Counted from the first letter of the stretch, positions 1 to 8,823 are shown. The stretch is 64,000 bases of DNA from Nesterenkonia sedimenti (GCF_012641515.1 NZ_JABAHY010000004.1:21989-85988), one strand, 5' to 3'. Notes: a model not told the origin generated them from the letters alone. Numbers and translations are program-made.

Positions 1-727
1 CCGGCAGCCCGGCCTGTTCGATCACCGCGGTCAGCCGTTCCATTACCGGTTCGCGCAGGGTCGAGGGCAGCACTGCCACACCGGCAGCGGCAAGCTCCTT
101 GGTGGGCTCGACGTCGTTGAACAGCTCATCGATATAGGGCCAGACATCCTCGAGCCCGGTCCGCATCCGGCGGTGCGACTCCTCGGTGCCACCGCCGAGG
201 CGGATAACCCACTGGGCGGCGTGATCCTGGTGGTAGTCCACCTCTTTGAGGGCCTTATCCGCGATGGCGGCCAGGGTCTCATCGGTGGAGTCCACCAGGC
301 GGCTGTAGAGCTCATGGGCGTAGAAGCTGAAGATCAGCTGCCGGGCGATAGTCCGGGCGAAATCACCGTTCTCCTGCTCGACCAGACGGGCCGAACGGAA
401 CTGCTCCTCATCTCGGAAATAGGCCAGATCATCCTCGGACTTATCCCAGGCGGTGCCGGCATATGAGAGGAAGAACCGGGCGTGCCCCAGCAGATCCAGG
501 GCGATATTGCCCAGGGCGATATCCTCCTCCAGCTCCGGGGCCCGGGAGATCCAGTGCCCCAGCCTCTGGGCCAGGATCAGGGAGTCATCGCCGAGGATCA
601 GCGCATAGTTTGCGGTGGTCTCATCGGTGCTGGCCCCACTTGCCTGCAGCTCCTCGGGGGTGATGGCCTCGCCCACTGAGATCCGGGTGGCCGAATCCTG
701 GGCGGTGAAGCCTGCTGCGCTGCTCAT
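1..727 (-). CDS. paaC: Phenylacetyl-CoA epoxidase subunit PaaC (3' end beyond window)
   Basis: PaaC is the structural partner of the catalytic PaaA in the ring 1,2-phenylacetyl-CoA epoxidase, which starts aerobic phenylacetate degradation. The frame opens at an ATG at 727 that overlaps the paaB stop (ATGA) and stays open for 242 codons to the window edge. Family segments are visible: LGDDSLILAQRLGHW near residue 43, an IALDLLGHARFF stretch, and YAHELYSRL. About 10-20 C-terminal residues should lie outside. The overlap implies translational coupling with paaB. Identity rests on family resemblance plus position after paaA and paaB. Confidence 0.93.
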   Translation of the reverse strand, partial: MSSAAGFTAQDSATRISVGEAITPEELQASGASTDETTANYALILGDDSLILAQRLGHWISRAPELEEDIALGNIALDLLGHARFFLSYAGTAWDKSEDDLAYFRDEEQFRSARLVEQENGDFARTIARQLIFSFYAHELYSRLVDSTDETLAAIADKALKEVDYHQDHAAQWVIRLGGGTEESHRRMRTGLEDVWPYIDELFNDVEPTKELAAAGVAVLPSTLREPVMERLTAVIEQAGLP

Positions 728-1077
728 AGGTGGGGCACCCCTTCGGACTGCTTGTAGTAGGTCGCATGCCGGAAGGCCTTACCCTGCGGGGATTCGAAAA
801 AGCCACCTTTGGAATCGGGGTCCGAGGCGGTGATCTCCGCGGCCGGGACGACCCAGATGGAGGTCCCCTCATTGCGCCGGGTGTAGAGATCCCGGGCATT
901 GCGCACGGCCATGGTGGCATCGGGTGCATGCAGGGAGCCGGCGTGGACATGGGAGAGACCGCGGGAGTTGCGAACGAAGACTTCCCACAGCGGCCAGGCG
1001 CTGCGATCAGCGGGGTCGACGGCGACCACGCCGCCTTCCGGGATCTCTTCAGTGCCGTTGGGGGTCTGCTCCGGCAT
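724..1077 (-). CDS. paaB: Phenylacetyl-CoA epoxidase subunit PaaB
   Basis: A 117-residue small subunit that bridges PaaA/PaaC dimers in the epoxidase complex. It has the family core WPLWEVFVRNSRGLSHVHAG and the segment NARDLYTRRNEG. The length is a little above the usual ~95 residues because of an acidic N-terminal extension of about 20 residues. It lies 52 bases after paaA and overlaps paaC by four bases, so it is a middle gene of one transcript. Confidence 0.94.
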   Translation of the reverse strand: MPEQTPNGTEEIPEGGVVAVDPADRSAWPLWEVFVRNSRGLSHVHAGSLHAPDATMAVRNARDLYTRRNEGTSIWVVPAAEITASDPDSKGGFFESPQGKAFRHATYYKQSEGVPHL

Positions 1078-1129
1078 AGGGGACCTCTTCTCTGTCAGTG
1101 AAGGAATGTCAGTGGGGTGGGGGAGGGGA

Positions 1130-2170
1130 TCAGGCGCTCAGCAGTGCCGACTGCTCAGCCTGCTCCTCCTGCTTGGCTACATAGGCGGCTGCGGCCTCGC
1201 GGACCCAGGCGCCCTCATCGCGGGCCTTGCGGTAGTGGATCAGGCGCTGATGGTTCAACGGGCCGTTGCCCTTGACCACGCTGAAGAACTCATCCCAGTC
1301 CAGTTCACCGAAGTCGTAGTGGCCACGCTCTTCGTTCCACTTCAGCTCGGGATCCGGCAGGGTCAGGCCCAGGGCCTCGGCCTGCGGGACGATCATGTCC
1401 ACAAAGCGCTGGCGCAGCTCATCATTGGAGAAGCGCTTGATGTTCCACGCCATGGACTGCTGGGAGTTCGGGGACTCATCATCGGGCGGGCCGAACATCT
1501 GCAGGGCGGGACCGTAGAAACGGTTCACCGCATCCTGGGCCATCTGCTTCTGCGCTTCGGTGCCGTGGGAGAGGGTGTAGAGGATCTCCCAGCCCTGACG
1601 CTGGTGGAAGGACTCCTCCTTGCAGACCCGGACCATGGCCCGGCCATAGGGGCCGTAGCTTGCCCGGCACAGCGGGACCTGGTTGGTGATGGCCGCGCCG
1701 TCGACCAGCCAGCCGATAGCTCCCACATCGGCCCAGGTGCGTGCGGGGTAGTTGAAGATCGAGGAGTACTTGGCCTTACCGGTGTAGAGCTGGTCATACA
1801 TCTCATCCCGGGAGGTGCCCAGGGTCTCGGCCGCGGAGTAGAGGTAGAGCCCATGGCCGGCCTCATCCTGGACCTTGGCCATCAGAATGGCCTTGCGCTT
1901 CAGAGAGGGAGCGCGGGTGATCCAGTTGCCCTCGGGCTGCATGCCGATGATCTCGGAGTGGGCATGCTGGGAGACCTGGCGAACCAGTGTCTTGCGGTAG
2001 TTATTGGGCATCCAGTCCCGCGGCTCGACGCGCTTATCCTCGGCGATCAGCTCCTGGAAGCGCTCCCAGCCCACACGGGCCTCATCGGCTGCCCGCTGGG
2101 CATCCGCGCTGATCTGATCGGTGGTGGACTCACCGTCTACAGCCTGCAGCTGTGGTTTCTCTGCGGACAT
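1130..2170 (-). CDS. paaA: Phenylacetyl-CoA epoxidase catalytic subunit PaaA
   Basis: A di-iron, ferritin-like oxygenase subunit of 346 residues that inserts oxygen into the ring of phenylacetyl-CoA. Two ExxH iron motifs are visible, QDEAGHG and KEESFHQ, with the expected helical spacing, followed by [15 protein letters not shown]. The start is ATG 2170, preceded by an AGGAGG ribosome-binding site at about 2176-2181 and, further upstream, by the PaaR-like palindrome at 2188-2207. It heads the paaABC unit, which continues out of the window. Confidence 0.97.
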   Translation of the reverse strand: MSAEKPQLQAVDGESTTDQISADAQRAADEARVGWERFQELIAEDKRVEPRDWMPNNYRKTLVRQVSQHAHSEIIGMQPEGNWITRAPSLKRKAILMAKVQDEAGHGLYLYSAAETLGTSRDEMYDQLYTGKAKYSSIFNYPARTWADVGAIGWLVDGAAITNQVPLCRASYGPYGRAMVRVCKEESFHQRQGWEILYTLSHGTEAQKQMAQDAVNRFYGPALQMFGPPDDESPNSQQSMAWNIKRFSNDELRQRFVDMIVPQAEALGLTLPDPELKWNEERGHYDFGELDWDEFFSVVKGNGPLNHQRLIHYRKARDEGAWVREAAAAYVAKQEEQAEQSALLSA

Positions 2171-2187
2171 TCTCCAACCTCCTGAAT

Positions 2188-2207
2188 TACTGACCGTTCG
2201 TTCAGTA
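2188..2207. promoter_or_regulatory. PaaR-type operator in the paaA promoter
   Basis: The imperfect palindrome TACTGACCGTTCGTTCAGTA lies 18 bases upstream of the paaA start. On the minus strand a TATACT -10 hexamer (complement of 2204-2209) overlaps its edge, so bound repressor would block initiation. It resembles the ACTNACCG-type palindrome known for actinobacterial PaaR, and a related site precedes paaI at 4819-4836. Binding by the adjacent TetR protein is inferred. Confidence 0.7.
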
Positions 2208-2260
2208 TATACGAGTTATGTGAGGCGTACAACACCCTGGAGGAACCAGATCTGGGCAGC

Positions 2261-2914
2261 TCAGCCCTTCCGCAGCCCGCCCAGCAGCAGTCCACTGACT
2301 GTCTGTGCCAGGGGAGCGGCACCCTCGGCCCGTTCTGGGCGGAACCAATCCACAATGGAGTTGACCATGCCCATGGCCAGCCGGGAGGCAGTCCGGGCGT
2401 CGATATCGCTGCGGATATCACCGTCTTGCTGTGCCTGGTCGATCAGCTGGGCGATCCGCAGGGTGATCTCACGACGACGCCGCAGTGCTGCAGTCTCCAG
2501 CTCCGAGTTGCCCCGTAAGCGCAGCAGCAGGGTTACATAGGGCAGTGAGCGGGTGAGCACATTCACCGATTCGGTGATGATCGCCTCCAGCTCCTCGATG
2601 GCCCGGAGGTCCTGGGCGGCGGCGCTGGCCACTACCTCCTCCAGTTCGGCCAAAGAGTGGCTGAGGGCGGCGTCGAGGATCTCTTCCTTGGACTTCACAT
2701 GGTGATAGATAGCGGATTTGGAGATCCCCAGCTCCTCCGCGAGTGCACCCATGGACGTGGCCTCATAGCCGCGGCGGTTGAAGACCTCCACACAGACCCG
2801 CACCAGGGAGTCGCGGTCGTATCCCGGGCGGCCCCGCTTGGCCGGCTTACTGGTTGAGGCAGTGGCGGTGGTATCGGTGCTCGTCATTCGATCCACGCTA
2901 GCGGATCGACTCAC
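2261..2914 (-). CDS. paaR: TetR-family repressor of phenylacetate genes (PaaR)
   Basis: A 217-residue TetR regulator expected to release DNA when phenylacetyl-CoA binds. An N-terminal helix-turn-helix is clear (GALAEELGISKSAIYHHVKSKEEIL, about residues 55-80), followed by a C-terminal ligand domain. The GTG at 2914 overlaps the TGA of paaK (GTGA), suggesting coupling; an alternative ATG lies at 2887 nine codons in. It sits between paaK and paaA, and both flanking operons carry the same palindrome, which supports the name. No other function is obvious. Confidence 0.85.
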   Translation of the reverse strand: MSRSASVDRMTSTDTTATASTSKPAKRGRPGYDRDSLVRVCVEVFNRRGYEATSMGALAEELGISKSAIYHHVKSKEEILDAALSHSLAELEEVVASAAAQDLRAIEELEAIITESVNVLTRSLPYVTLLLRLRGNSELETAALRRRREITLRIAQLIDQAQQDGDIRSDIDARTASRLAMGMVNSIVDWFRPERAEGAAPLAQTVSGLLLGGLRKG

Positions 2915-4299
2915 TTCGGCCGCTTGTCGTAGACCCGGCGCAGTTTGCCCGAGGAGCGGGCCAGGGTATCCGGTTCGGCCAGATTGATCTGGCAGCTGGA
3001 GCCGATCTTGACCTTGATCTGCCGGCCCAGTTCGGCTGCAGCCTGCTCGGCCTGCTCCCGTGGGGTCTCCGGGCGGCGTTCGATATGGACGGTCATCTGG
3101 TCCATACGGTTCAGCCGGGTCAGTTCCAGCTGGAAATGCGGGGAGAGTCCCTCGATGCCCAGTGCGATCTCCTCGATCTGGGTGGGGAAGAGATTGACCC
3201 CGCGCAGGATGATCATGTCATCGCTGCGCCCGGTGATCCGGCCCATCCGCCGGTGGCCGCTGCGCTCAGTACCGGGCAGCAGGCGGGTGAGGTCATGGGT
3301 GCGGTAACGGATGATCGGCAGGGCCTCTTTGGTCAGGGTGGTGAAGACCAGCTCCCCGTGGTGACCCAGCGGCAGGACCTCCTCGGTCATGGGGTCGATG
3401 ATCTCTGGGCGGAAGTGGTCCTCCCAGAGGGTGCAGCCATCCTGATTGGCCCAGGACTCACCGCCGACGCCGGGGCCCATCACCTCGGAGAGGCCGTAGA
3501 TATCGCAGGCTTTGATGTTGAAGGCCTGCTCAATCTCATGGCGCATCTCCTCGGTCCAGGGCTCGGCGCCCAGAACGCCGATCTCCAGGGAGGACTCCCG
3601 TGGGTCCAGGCCGGCATTGCGGAAGGCATCGGCCAGGGCCAGCAGATAGGTGGGGGTGCAGAGGATCACCCGGGGTTTGAAGTCCTGGATGAGCTGGATC
3701 TGCTTCTCGGTCTGCCCGCCTGACATCGGGATCACCGTGGCTCCGAGCTTCTCGATCCCGTAATGGGCGCCCAGGCCTCCGGTGAACAGTCCATAGCCAT
3801 AGGCGTTATGCACGATATCCCCGGGCCTGACCCCCGAGTAGCGCAGGCAGCGGGCCAGCAGGGTCGCCCAACGGTCAATATCGCCCTCGGTATAGCCGAC
3901 CACTGTCGGCTTGCCGGTGGTGCCGGAGGAGGCGTGGATCCGGCGGACCTCATCCATGGGGACGGCGAAAGATTTGAAAGGATAGGCGTTGCGCAGGAAC
4001 TCCTTATCCGTGAAGGGGAACTTCGCCAAATCTTCCAGGGACTGCAGGTCATCGGGGCCCACGCCATGGGCGTCGTAGAGCTCGCGATAGGCGTCGATAT
4101 TGTCATAGGCGTGCCGGAGGGTCGCCTGCAGCCGCTTGAGCTGAATGGCCTCAATCTCTTCGGTGCTCAGCAGCTCCGCGGCGTCGGGCTTTGCTCGATT
4201 GGTCGGGGCCAGTTCGGTGGCGGCGATGGCGGCGGCAACTGCGTTGCGCGGCTGCTGCCCACCGGTGGCGGAGGTCTCTGGGGCAGTGGCGATGCTCAT
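2911..4299 (-). CDS. paaK: Phenylacetate--CoA ligase
   Basis: Activates phenylacetate to phenylacetyl-CoA with ATP, the entry step of the pathway. The 462-residue protein has the adenylate-forming P-loop-like motif ASSGTTGKPTVVGYT (about residue 125), the YGLSEVMGPG motif, YRTHDLTRLLPG, and the C-terminal lid with GRSDDMIILRGVN. It carries about 35 extra N-terminal residues rich in Ala and Thr. It is 14 bases downstream of paaI and overlaps paaR, so paaI-paaK-paaR form one unit. Confidence 0.97.
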   Translation of the reverse strand: MSIATAPETSATGGQQPRNAVAAAIAATELAPTNRAKPDAAELLSTEEIEAIQLKRLQATLRHAYDNIDAYRELYDAHGVGPDDLQSLEDLAKFPFTDKEFLRNAYPFKSFAVPMDEVRRIHASSGTTGKPTVVGYTEGDIDRWATLLARCLRYSGVRPGDIVHNAYGYGLFTGGLGAHYGIEKLGATVIPMSGGQTEKQIQLIQDFKPRVILCTPTYLLALADAFRNAGLDPRESSLEIGVLGAEPWTEEMRHEIEQAFNIKACDIYGLSEVMGPGVGGESWANQDGCTLWEDHFRPEIIDPMTEEVLPLGHHGELVFTTLTKEALPIIRYRTHDLTRLLPGTERSGHRRMGRITGRSDDMIILRGVNLFPTQIEEIALGIEGLSPHFQLELTRLNRMDQMTVHIERRPETPREQAEQAAAELGRQIKVKIGSSCQINLAEPDTLARSSGKLRRVYDKRPK

Positions 4300-4313
4300 G
4301 GGTGTACTACCTC

Positions 4314-4775
4314 TCAGTTCGAAAGCGGGACGGTTCGGGAACGGCCGCGGAAGACAGCAATGGTGTCTTCTCCGCGGGTGACGGTGACGTCGTAGACCCC
4401 GCTGCGCCCGGTCTGGGAGACCAGTCGGGCCTCGGCGATCAGCTCGTCGCCGTTGAAAGCGGCTTTCAGGAAGTTGATATCCGCCCCGGAGGCCACGGTG
4501 ATCCTGCCCTCCTCACCCTCGGGGTTATTGCAGGCCATGGCGAAGCAGGTATCGGCCAGGGTGAAGATCATGCCCCCATGGGCGATATCGAAGCCGTTGC
4601 ACATCTCCGGGCGAACGGTCATCCGCAGTTTGGCGTGGCCGACCTCGGCCAGCAGAACCTCCCCGCCGAGCCAGGCGGTACACCGGTCGGTCTCCAGCAT
4701 TTTGTGGTGCGGGCCGCCGGCTGGCATATGCACCCCTTCATACGTGGCAGCCGCTGCGGGGCTGGTGTCTGTCAT
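4314..4775 (-). CDS. paaI: Hotdog-fold phenylacetyl-CoA thioesterase PaaI
   Basis: A 153-residue hotdog thioesterase, the usual proofreading enzyme that rescues CoA from dead-end phenylacetate intermediates. The signature FDIAHGGMIFTLADTCFAMACN is present with the HGG loop and the catalytic acidic residue in ADT. The start ATG 4775 is preceded by a GAGGAG ribosome-binding site. It is the first gene of the paaI-paaK-paaR unit, with the second PaaR-like operator about 44 bases upstream. Confidence 0.93.
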   Translation of the reverse strand: MTDTSPAAAATYEGVHMPAGGPHHKMLETDRCTAWLGGEVLLAEVGHAKLRMTVRPEMCNGFDIAHGGMIFTLADTCFAMACNNPEGEEGRITVASGADINFLKAAFNGDELIAEARLVSQTGRSGVYDVTVTRGEDTIAVFRGRSRTVPLSN

Positions 4776-4818
4776 GGGGGCTCCTCAATGGGTGCGTCGA
4801 ATAGCGTCGACCGAATTC

Positions 4819-4836
4819 CAGACCAATCGGTCAGTA
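4819..4836. promoter_or_regulatory. Second PaaR-type operator, upstream of paaI
   Basis: Read on the minus strand, TACTGACCGATTGGTCTG keeps the TACTGACCG half-site of the paaA operator exactly and is an imperfect 16-base palindrome (CTGACCGATTGGTCTG). It lies in the paaI promoter region, so PaaR would control both catabolic units and, through paaI-paaK-paaR, its own gene. Confidence 0.65.
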
Positions 4837-4912
4837 AACAACTGAAGCACCAGCAGTACTGTGATGTCAAGCACACGGATCCCAGCAGCGGCAGCCGGTC
4901 CAGGTGCCGGTC

Positions 4913-4918
4913 TACAGT
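4913..4918 (+). promoter_or_regulatory. -10 hexamer of a leaderless gluQ transcript
   Basis: TACAGT followed by seven bases and the gluQ ATG at 4926. The spacing puts the transcription start on or next to the A of the start codon. Confidence 0.5.
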
Positions 4919-4925
4919 GGAGGTC

Positions 4926-5822
4926 ATGCCTGCCGGACGCTATGCTCCCAGCCCCTCAGGAGACCTCCATCTGGGCAATCTCCGCACCGCCCTGCTGGCC
5001 TGGCTCTTCGCCCGGGCCAGTGGGCGCAAACTGCTGCTGCGCTATGAGGATCTCGACGCCGGCCGGACCGTTGAGGGCTCCGATAACCGGCAGTGGCAGG
5101 ATATGACCGCTCTGGGCATCACCTTCCATGAGCAGCCGGTCTACCAGTCCCAACGCGGCAAAGAGTACGACGACGCCCTCACGCAGCTGCGTGAGCGGGG
5201 AATGGTCTATGAGTGTTTCTGCACCCGCCGGGAGATCCAGGAGGCGCCACGGGCCCCGCATGCGCCACCGGGGGCCTATCCGGGCAGCTGTCGACAGCTC
5301 AGTGAGGCCGAACGCGCTCGCCGTCGCCAGGAACGAAACCCCGCCCTGAGGCTGCTGGCCGGAGTTGATGAGTACACGGTGGAGGATCAGCTGCTGGGGC
5401 CTATCACTGCCGGGGTGGATGATTTTGTGCTGGTCCGCAATGACGGGGCAGCCGCCTATAACCTCGCCGTCGTCGTCGATGATCAGCTCACCGGGGTGGA
5501 CCAGGTGGTCCGCGCCGATGACCTCGCCGACTCCGCACCCCGGCAGGCCTATCTGCGTGGGCTGCTCTACGGGTCCGACGCGGCCGAGGCTGTCAGCTAT
5601 GCCCATGTTCCCCTGGTGGTCAATGGTGAGGGCAAGCGCCTGGCCAAACGCGATGGGGCTGTCACCCTGGCTGAATTGGCCGAGCAAGGGATCAGCCCCG
5701 AGGAAGTCAGGGATCAGCTGCTGGGCTCCCTCGGGCTCCCAGCAGGCGACCTCCAACAGGCCCTGGAGGCATTCGACCCCCAGGCCCTGCCCCGGGACCC
5801 CTGGGTCTGGTCTCCGGCCTGA
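4926..5822 (+). CDS. gluQ: Glutamyl-Q tRNA(Asp) synthetase
   Basis: A 298-residue truncated glutamyl-tRNA synthetase paralogue that attaches glutamate to queuosine in tRNA(Asp). It has the class I signature as HLGN (YAPSPSGDLHLGNL, residues 6-19), the second signature as KRLAKRD, and a zinc site made of CFC plus YPGSC. It lacks the anticodon-binding domain of GluRS, as expected. The reading frame is open far upstream, but homology begins at ATG 4926, which also fits the -10 hexamer at 4913. It is divergent from paaI. Confidence 0.94.
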   Translation: MPAGRYAPSPSGDLHLGNLRTALLAWLFARASGRKLLLRYEDLDAGRTVEGSDNRQWQDMTALGITFHEQPVYQSQRGKEYDDALTQLRERGMVYECFCTRREIQEAPRAPHAPPGAYPGSCRQLSEAERARRRQERNPALRLLAGVDEYTVEDQLLGPITAGVDDFVLVRNDGAAAYNLAVVVDDQLTGVDQVVRADDLADSAPRQAYLRGLLYGSDAAEAVSYAHVPLVVNGEGKRLAKRDGAVTLAELAEQGISPEEVRDQLLGSLGLPAGDLQQALEAFDPQALPRDPWVWSPA

Positions 5823-5860
5823 ACTTGCGAAGACGCGTGTTGATCAGCAAACTATGTAAT

Positions 5861-5945
5861 GAGGTCAAGAGTGCCACTGCAAAACCCCGGTTTGGTGGCC
5901 GGCAACCCTCCAGTTCGCGGTGGGGTGCCCCGGGTGACGACCTGG
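5861..5945 (+). ncRNA. SAM-IV riboswitch in the metY leader
   Basis: The sequence follows the SAM-IV layout: a closing stem GGTC (5863-5866) with GACC (5939-5942), the AAGAGTGCC core, the CCCCGG / GGCCGGCAACCCTCC segment, then the GCGGTGGGGTGCCCCGGGTGA block. It lies about 80 bases upstream of the metY start, the expected place for S-adenosylmethionine feedback on methionine synthesis. Bases between 5950 and 6010 contain further short inverted repeats that could form the expression platform. The call is from recalled consensus, not a covariance search. Confidence 0.88.
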
Positions 5946-6027
5946 CCGGACGGAAAACCCCGTCCCGGCAAGCGCGGACCTTCACTGGCTCCCAGTGCAG
6001 GTCTTTGAGACCCCTTGGAGCATCACC

Positions 6028-7374
6028 ATGAGTGACACCATTGGCACCAGCCAACCCAAATTCGAGACCCTGCAGATCCACGCCGGTGTTGAGCCGGACC
6101 CCGGCTCAGGGGCACGGGCCCTGCCCATCCAGCAGAGCACCAGCTTCGTCTTCCCCAGCACTGAGGCCGCGGCCAAACGCTTCGGCCTCGAGGAACTGGG
6201 TCCCATCTATTCCCGACTGACGAACCCCACAGTGGAGGCTGTCGAGAATAAGATCGCCGCCCTCGAAGTCGGGGTCGGGGCCCTGGCAGTGGGCTCCGGG
6301 CAGGCTGCAACCACCCTGGCGCTGCTGAACATCGCAGAGGCCGGCAGCCATGTCGTGGCCTCGCCCTCCCTCTACGGCGGAACCCAGAACCTCTTCAAGC
6401 ACACTCTGCCGAAGTTCGGCATCGAGGTCAGCTTCGTCGAAGACCCCGATGACCCCGAATCCTGGCGGGCCGCGATCCAGGAGAACACGGCAGCGTTCTT
6501 CGCCGAGACCATCGCCAACCCACGCACCGACATCCTCGATATCGAGACTGTGGCCGGGGTTGCCCACGAATACGGTGCCCCGCTGATCGTGGACAACACC
6601 CTGGCCACCCCGTATCTGCTGCGGCCGATCGACTTCGGCGCCGATGTGGTGGTCCACTCCGCCACCAAATTCCTCGGCGGGCACGGTACAGCCATTGCCG
6701 GCGTCGTCGTCGATTCCGGAAAGTTCGACTACGGGGCCTACCCCGAGCGGTTCCCCGGCTTCAGCCAGCCCGATGAGTCCTACCACGGCCTGGTCTTCGG
6801 CCGCGATCTCGGACCGGAGGGGATCTTCGGGGTCAACCTCTCCTATATCCTCAAGGCGCGGGTGCAGCTGCTGCGCGATATTGGGCCTGCCCTGTCTCCG
6901 CATAACGCCTTCGAGATCAACCTCGGTCTGGAGACTCTGAGTCTGCGCGTGGAACGCCATGTGGCCAATGCCCAGAGGGTCGCCGAGTTCCTGGATGCCC
7001 ATGAGGCCGTCCGGGCGGTCCACTACTCCGGTCTGGCCGATAATCCCTGGTACAGCCGGGGCCAGAAATACCTCCCCAAGGGTGTTGGTGCGGTGCTGAG
7101 CTTCGAGGTCTATGGCGAAACTGCCGAGGAGCAGGCCAGCCGCGGTCAGGCGCTGGTCGATGCTCTTGAGCTGCATTCCCTGGTGGCCAATGTCGGTGAT
7201 GTCCGCTCCCTGGCCATCCACCCAGCCTCGACCACCCACCGTCAGCTCAGCGAGGCCGATCAGCTGGCCGCAGGGGTCAAACCTGGGCTCGTCCGGCTCT
7301 CCGTGGGCCTGGAGCATATCGACGATATCCTCGCCGACCTCGACCAGGCGCTGGCGGCAGCGCCCAAGGCCTAA
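6028..7374 (+). CDS. metY: O-acetylhomoserine sulfhydrylase (aminocarboxypropyltransferase)
   Basis: A PLP enzyme that makes homocysteine from O-acetylhomoserine and sulfide in methionine synthesis. The 448-residue protein has the PLP-lysine motif HSATKFLGGHGTAIAG and the AEAGSHVVASPSLYGGT motif of the Cys/Met metabolism family. The start ATG 6028 follows a GGAG ribosome-binding site; an in-frame ATG 33 bases earlier sits in the riboswitch leader and is unlikely. It is followed by metX after 3 bases and is controlled by the upstream SAM-IV riboswitch. Confidence 0.96.
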   Translation: MSDTIGTSQPKFETLQIHAGVEPDPGSGARALPIQQSTSFVFPSTEAAAKRFGLEELGPIYSRLTNPTVEAVENKIAALEVGVGALAVGSGQAATTLALLNIAEAGSHVVASPSLYGGTQNLFKHTLPKFGIEVSFVEDPDDPESWRAAIQENTAAFFAETIANPRTDILDIETVAGVAHEYGAPLIVDNTLATPYLLRPIDFGADVVVHSATKFLGGHGTAIAGVVVDSGKFDYGAYPERFPGFSQPDESYHGLVFGRDLGPEGIFGVNLSYILKARVQLLRDIGPALSPHNAFEINLGLETLSLRVERHVANAQRVAEFLDAHEAVRAVHYSGLADNPWYSRGQKYLPKGVGAVLSFEVYGETAEEQASRGQALVDALELHSLVANVGDVRSLAIHPASTTHRQLSEADQLAAGVKPGLVRLSVGLEHIDDILADLDQALAAAPKA

Positions 7375-7377
7375 GCC

Positions 7378-8535
7378 ATGGCCAGCGATCAGCTTTTGGA
7401 ACGCCCCGGCGGCCTGCGCAACGACTTCGGCATCCGCCCCGACGGCGCGCTGAAGACCTACGAGGCCGGCAGCTTCCGTTTTGAAACCGGCGGCCACCTG
7501 CCTCAGGTGACCCTGGCCTATGAGACCTGGGGTCAGCTCAATGCCGCAGGGGATAACGCCGTGCTGGTCGCACACGCCCTGACCGGGGATACCCATGTGG
7601 CCTCATCCCCGGAGGATCCCGGGATCGGCTGGTGGGAAGGACTGCTGGGCCATGGCCGGCCCATCGATACCGATAAATGGTTCGTGATCGCACCGGCTAT
7701 GGTCGGCGGCTGCTACGGCTCCACGGGACCGGCCTCGGCCGATCCCGAGGGGCATCCCTGGGGCTCACGGTTCCCCTTTGTGACCATCCGGGATGCGGTC
7801 CACCTGGAGCGCCGGCTGCTGGAGCACCTTGGGGTGACCCGGCTGCATGCAGTGGTCGGCGGTTCTATGGGTGGTGCCCGGGCCCTGGAATGGGCGGCGA
7901 CCTATCCGGAGTTCGTCGGCGGCGTCGGGGTCTTCGCCTGTGGGGCAGCGGCCACCGCTGAGCAGATCGCCTTCGGTCAGGCCCAGGTCGAGGCGATCCG
8001 CAATGACCCCTTCTTCAACGGTGGGGACTACTATCCGGGGCCGGTTCCCGAGGCAGGTTTGGGCTTGGCCCGCCGGATTGCGCATATCACCTACCGCTCG
8101 GAAGCGGAGCTGCAGGGCCGGTTCGGTCGGGCACCCCAGGGGGCGGAGGACCCCTTTGACGGGGTCCAGCTGGCGGGTCCGCAGTCCCGCAGCGGGCGGT
8201 ATCAGGTGGAGTCCTATCTGGACCATCAGGCCGCGAAACTGACCAAACGTTTCGACCCCAATGCCTATATCACCCTGGCCGAGGCGCTGATGAGCCACGA
8301 TATCGGCCGAGGCCGCGGGGGAGTCCACGCTGCCCTGGGCCGGATCAGCGCTCAGCCGTTCTTGGCTGCGGTGAACACTGATCGGCTCTACTTCCCGCAT
8401 CAGTCCCAGGAGATCGCCCAGGGCATCCCCGGGGAGCATCCGGTCCATCTGATCGACTCCCCGATCGGCCACGATGGATTCCTGACCTCCGCTGAACAGC
8501 TGGGAACCGAGATCCGCCAGACCCTCGGACTGTAG
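7378..8535 (+). CDS. metX: Homoserine O-acetyltransferase
   Basis: Acetylates homoserine with acetyl-CoA and feeds metY. The 385-residue alpha/beta-hydrolase-fold enzyme has the nucleophile motif GGSMGGARALEWA, the family segment YLDHQAAKLTKRFDPNAY, and the catalytic His in SPIGHDGFL. The start ATG is 3 bases after the metY stop, so both genes share the riboswitch-controlled transcript. Confidence 0.96.
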   Translation: MASDQLLERPGGLRNDFGIRPDGALKTYEAGSFRFETGGHLPQVTLAYETWGQLNAAGDNAVLVAHALTGDTHVASSPEDPGIGWWEGLLGHGRPIDTDKWFVIAPAMVGGCYGSTGPASADPEGHPWGSRFPFVTIRDAVHLERRLLEHLGVTRLHAVVGGSMGGARALEWAATYPEFVGGVGVFACGAAATAEQIAFGQAQVEAIRNDPFFNGGDYYPGPVPEAGLGLARRIAHITYRSEAELQGRFGRAPQGAEDPFDGVQLAGPQSRSGRYQVESYLDHQAAKLTKRFDPNAYITLAEALMSHDIGRGRGGVHAALGRISAQPFLAAVNTDRLYFPHQSQEIAQGIPGEHPVHLIDSPIGHDGFLTSAEQLGTEIRQTLGL

Positions 8536-8577
8536 GGGATACTGACCGGGGGAGTTCCGCTGTGGCGGATTGGTGCG

Positions 8578-8583
8578 TACGCT
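8578..8583 (+). promoter_or_regulatory. -10 hexamer of the small leaderless ORF
   Basis: TACGCT followed by seven bases and ATG 8591. This is the same arrangement seen before many recognised genes in this window and is the main support for the small ORF. Confidence 0.4.
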
Positions 8584-8590
8584 AAGTGAC

Positions 8591-8764
8591 ATGACTGAGC
8601 ACACACAGCCGCATCAGATCCGCCATGAGGATTCCGGCACACCATCTGATGAGCATCGCCCCGGTGACCCCTCACCGTGTCCGGCCACACCCTCTGCGCC
8701 AGCCGCTATGGGCGGGATGGCCACCGGCCCGATCCCTGTGGTACGGCGGAAGCAGAACCGCTGA
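8591..8764 (+). CDS. Small Pro-rich hypothetical protein (57 aa)
   Basis: A 57-residue ORF in the gap after metX. It is hydrophilic and rich in His, Pro and Thr at the N-terminus and ends in a basic tail, GPIPVVRRKQNR. There is no signal peptide or membrane segment, and I do not recognise a family. The evidence for it being real is the TACGCT hexamer seven bases before the ATG and the absence of any other gene in the 295-base gap. The function is unknown. Confidence 0.4.
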   Translation: MTEHTQPHQIRHEDSGTPSDEHRPGDPSPCPATPSAPAAMGGMATGPIPVVRRKQNR

Positions 8765-8817
8765 ACCTTGATATCCACTGTGAACACGTAGGCAACGTTG
8801 CTGAAATAACTCCTTCG

Positions 8818-8823
8818 TACAGT
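8818..8823 (+). promoter_or_regulatory. -10 hexamer of a leaderless transcript at 8831
   Basis: TACAGT followed by seven bases and ATG 8831. This supports 8831 rather than the in-frame GTG at 8822 as the start. Confidence 0.5.

Noticed and set aside
899-2185. Long open frame opposite paaA (428 codons)
   Set aside because: Shadow of the paaA and paaB genes; composition is typical of antisense reading of GC-rich DNA and no family motif is present.
4191-4925. N-terminal extension of gluQ across paaI
   Set aside because: The extension is antisense to paaI; the class I synthetase motif starts right after ATG 4926.
6106-7596. Long minus-strand frame opposite metY
   Set aside because: Antisense shadow; the plus strand has all PLP-enzyme motifs.
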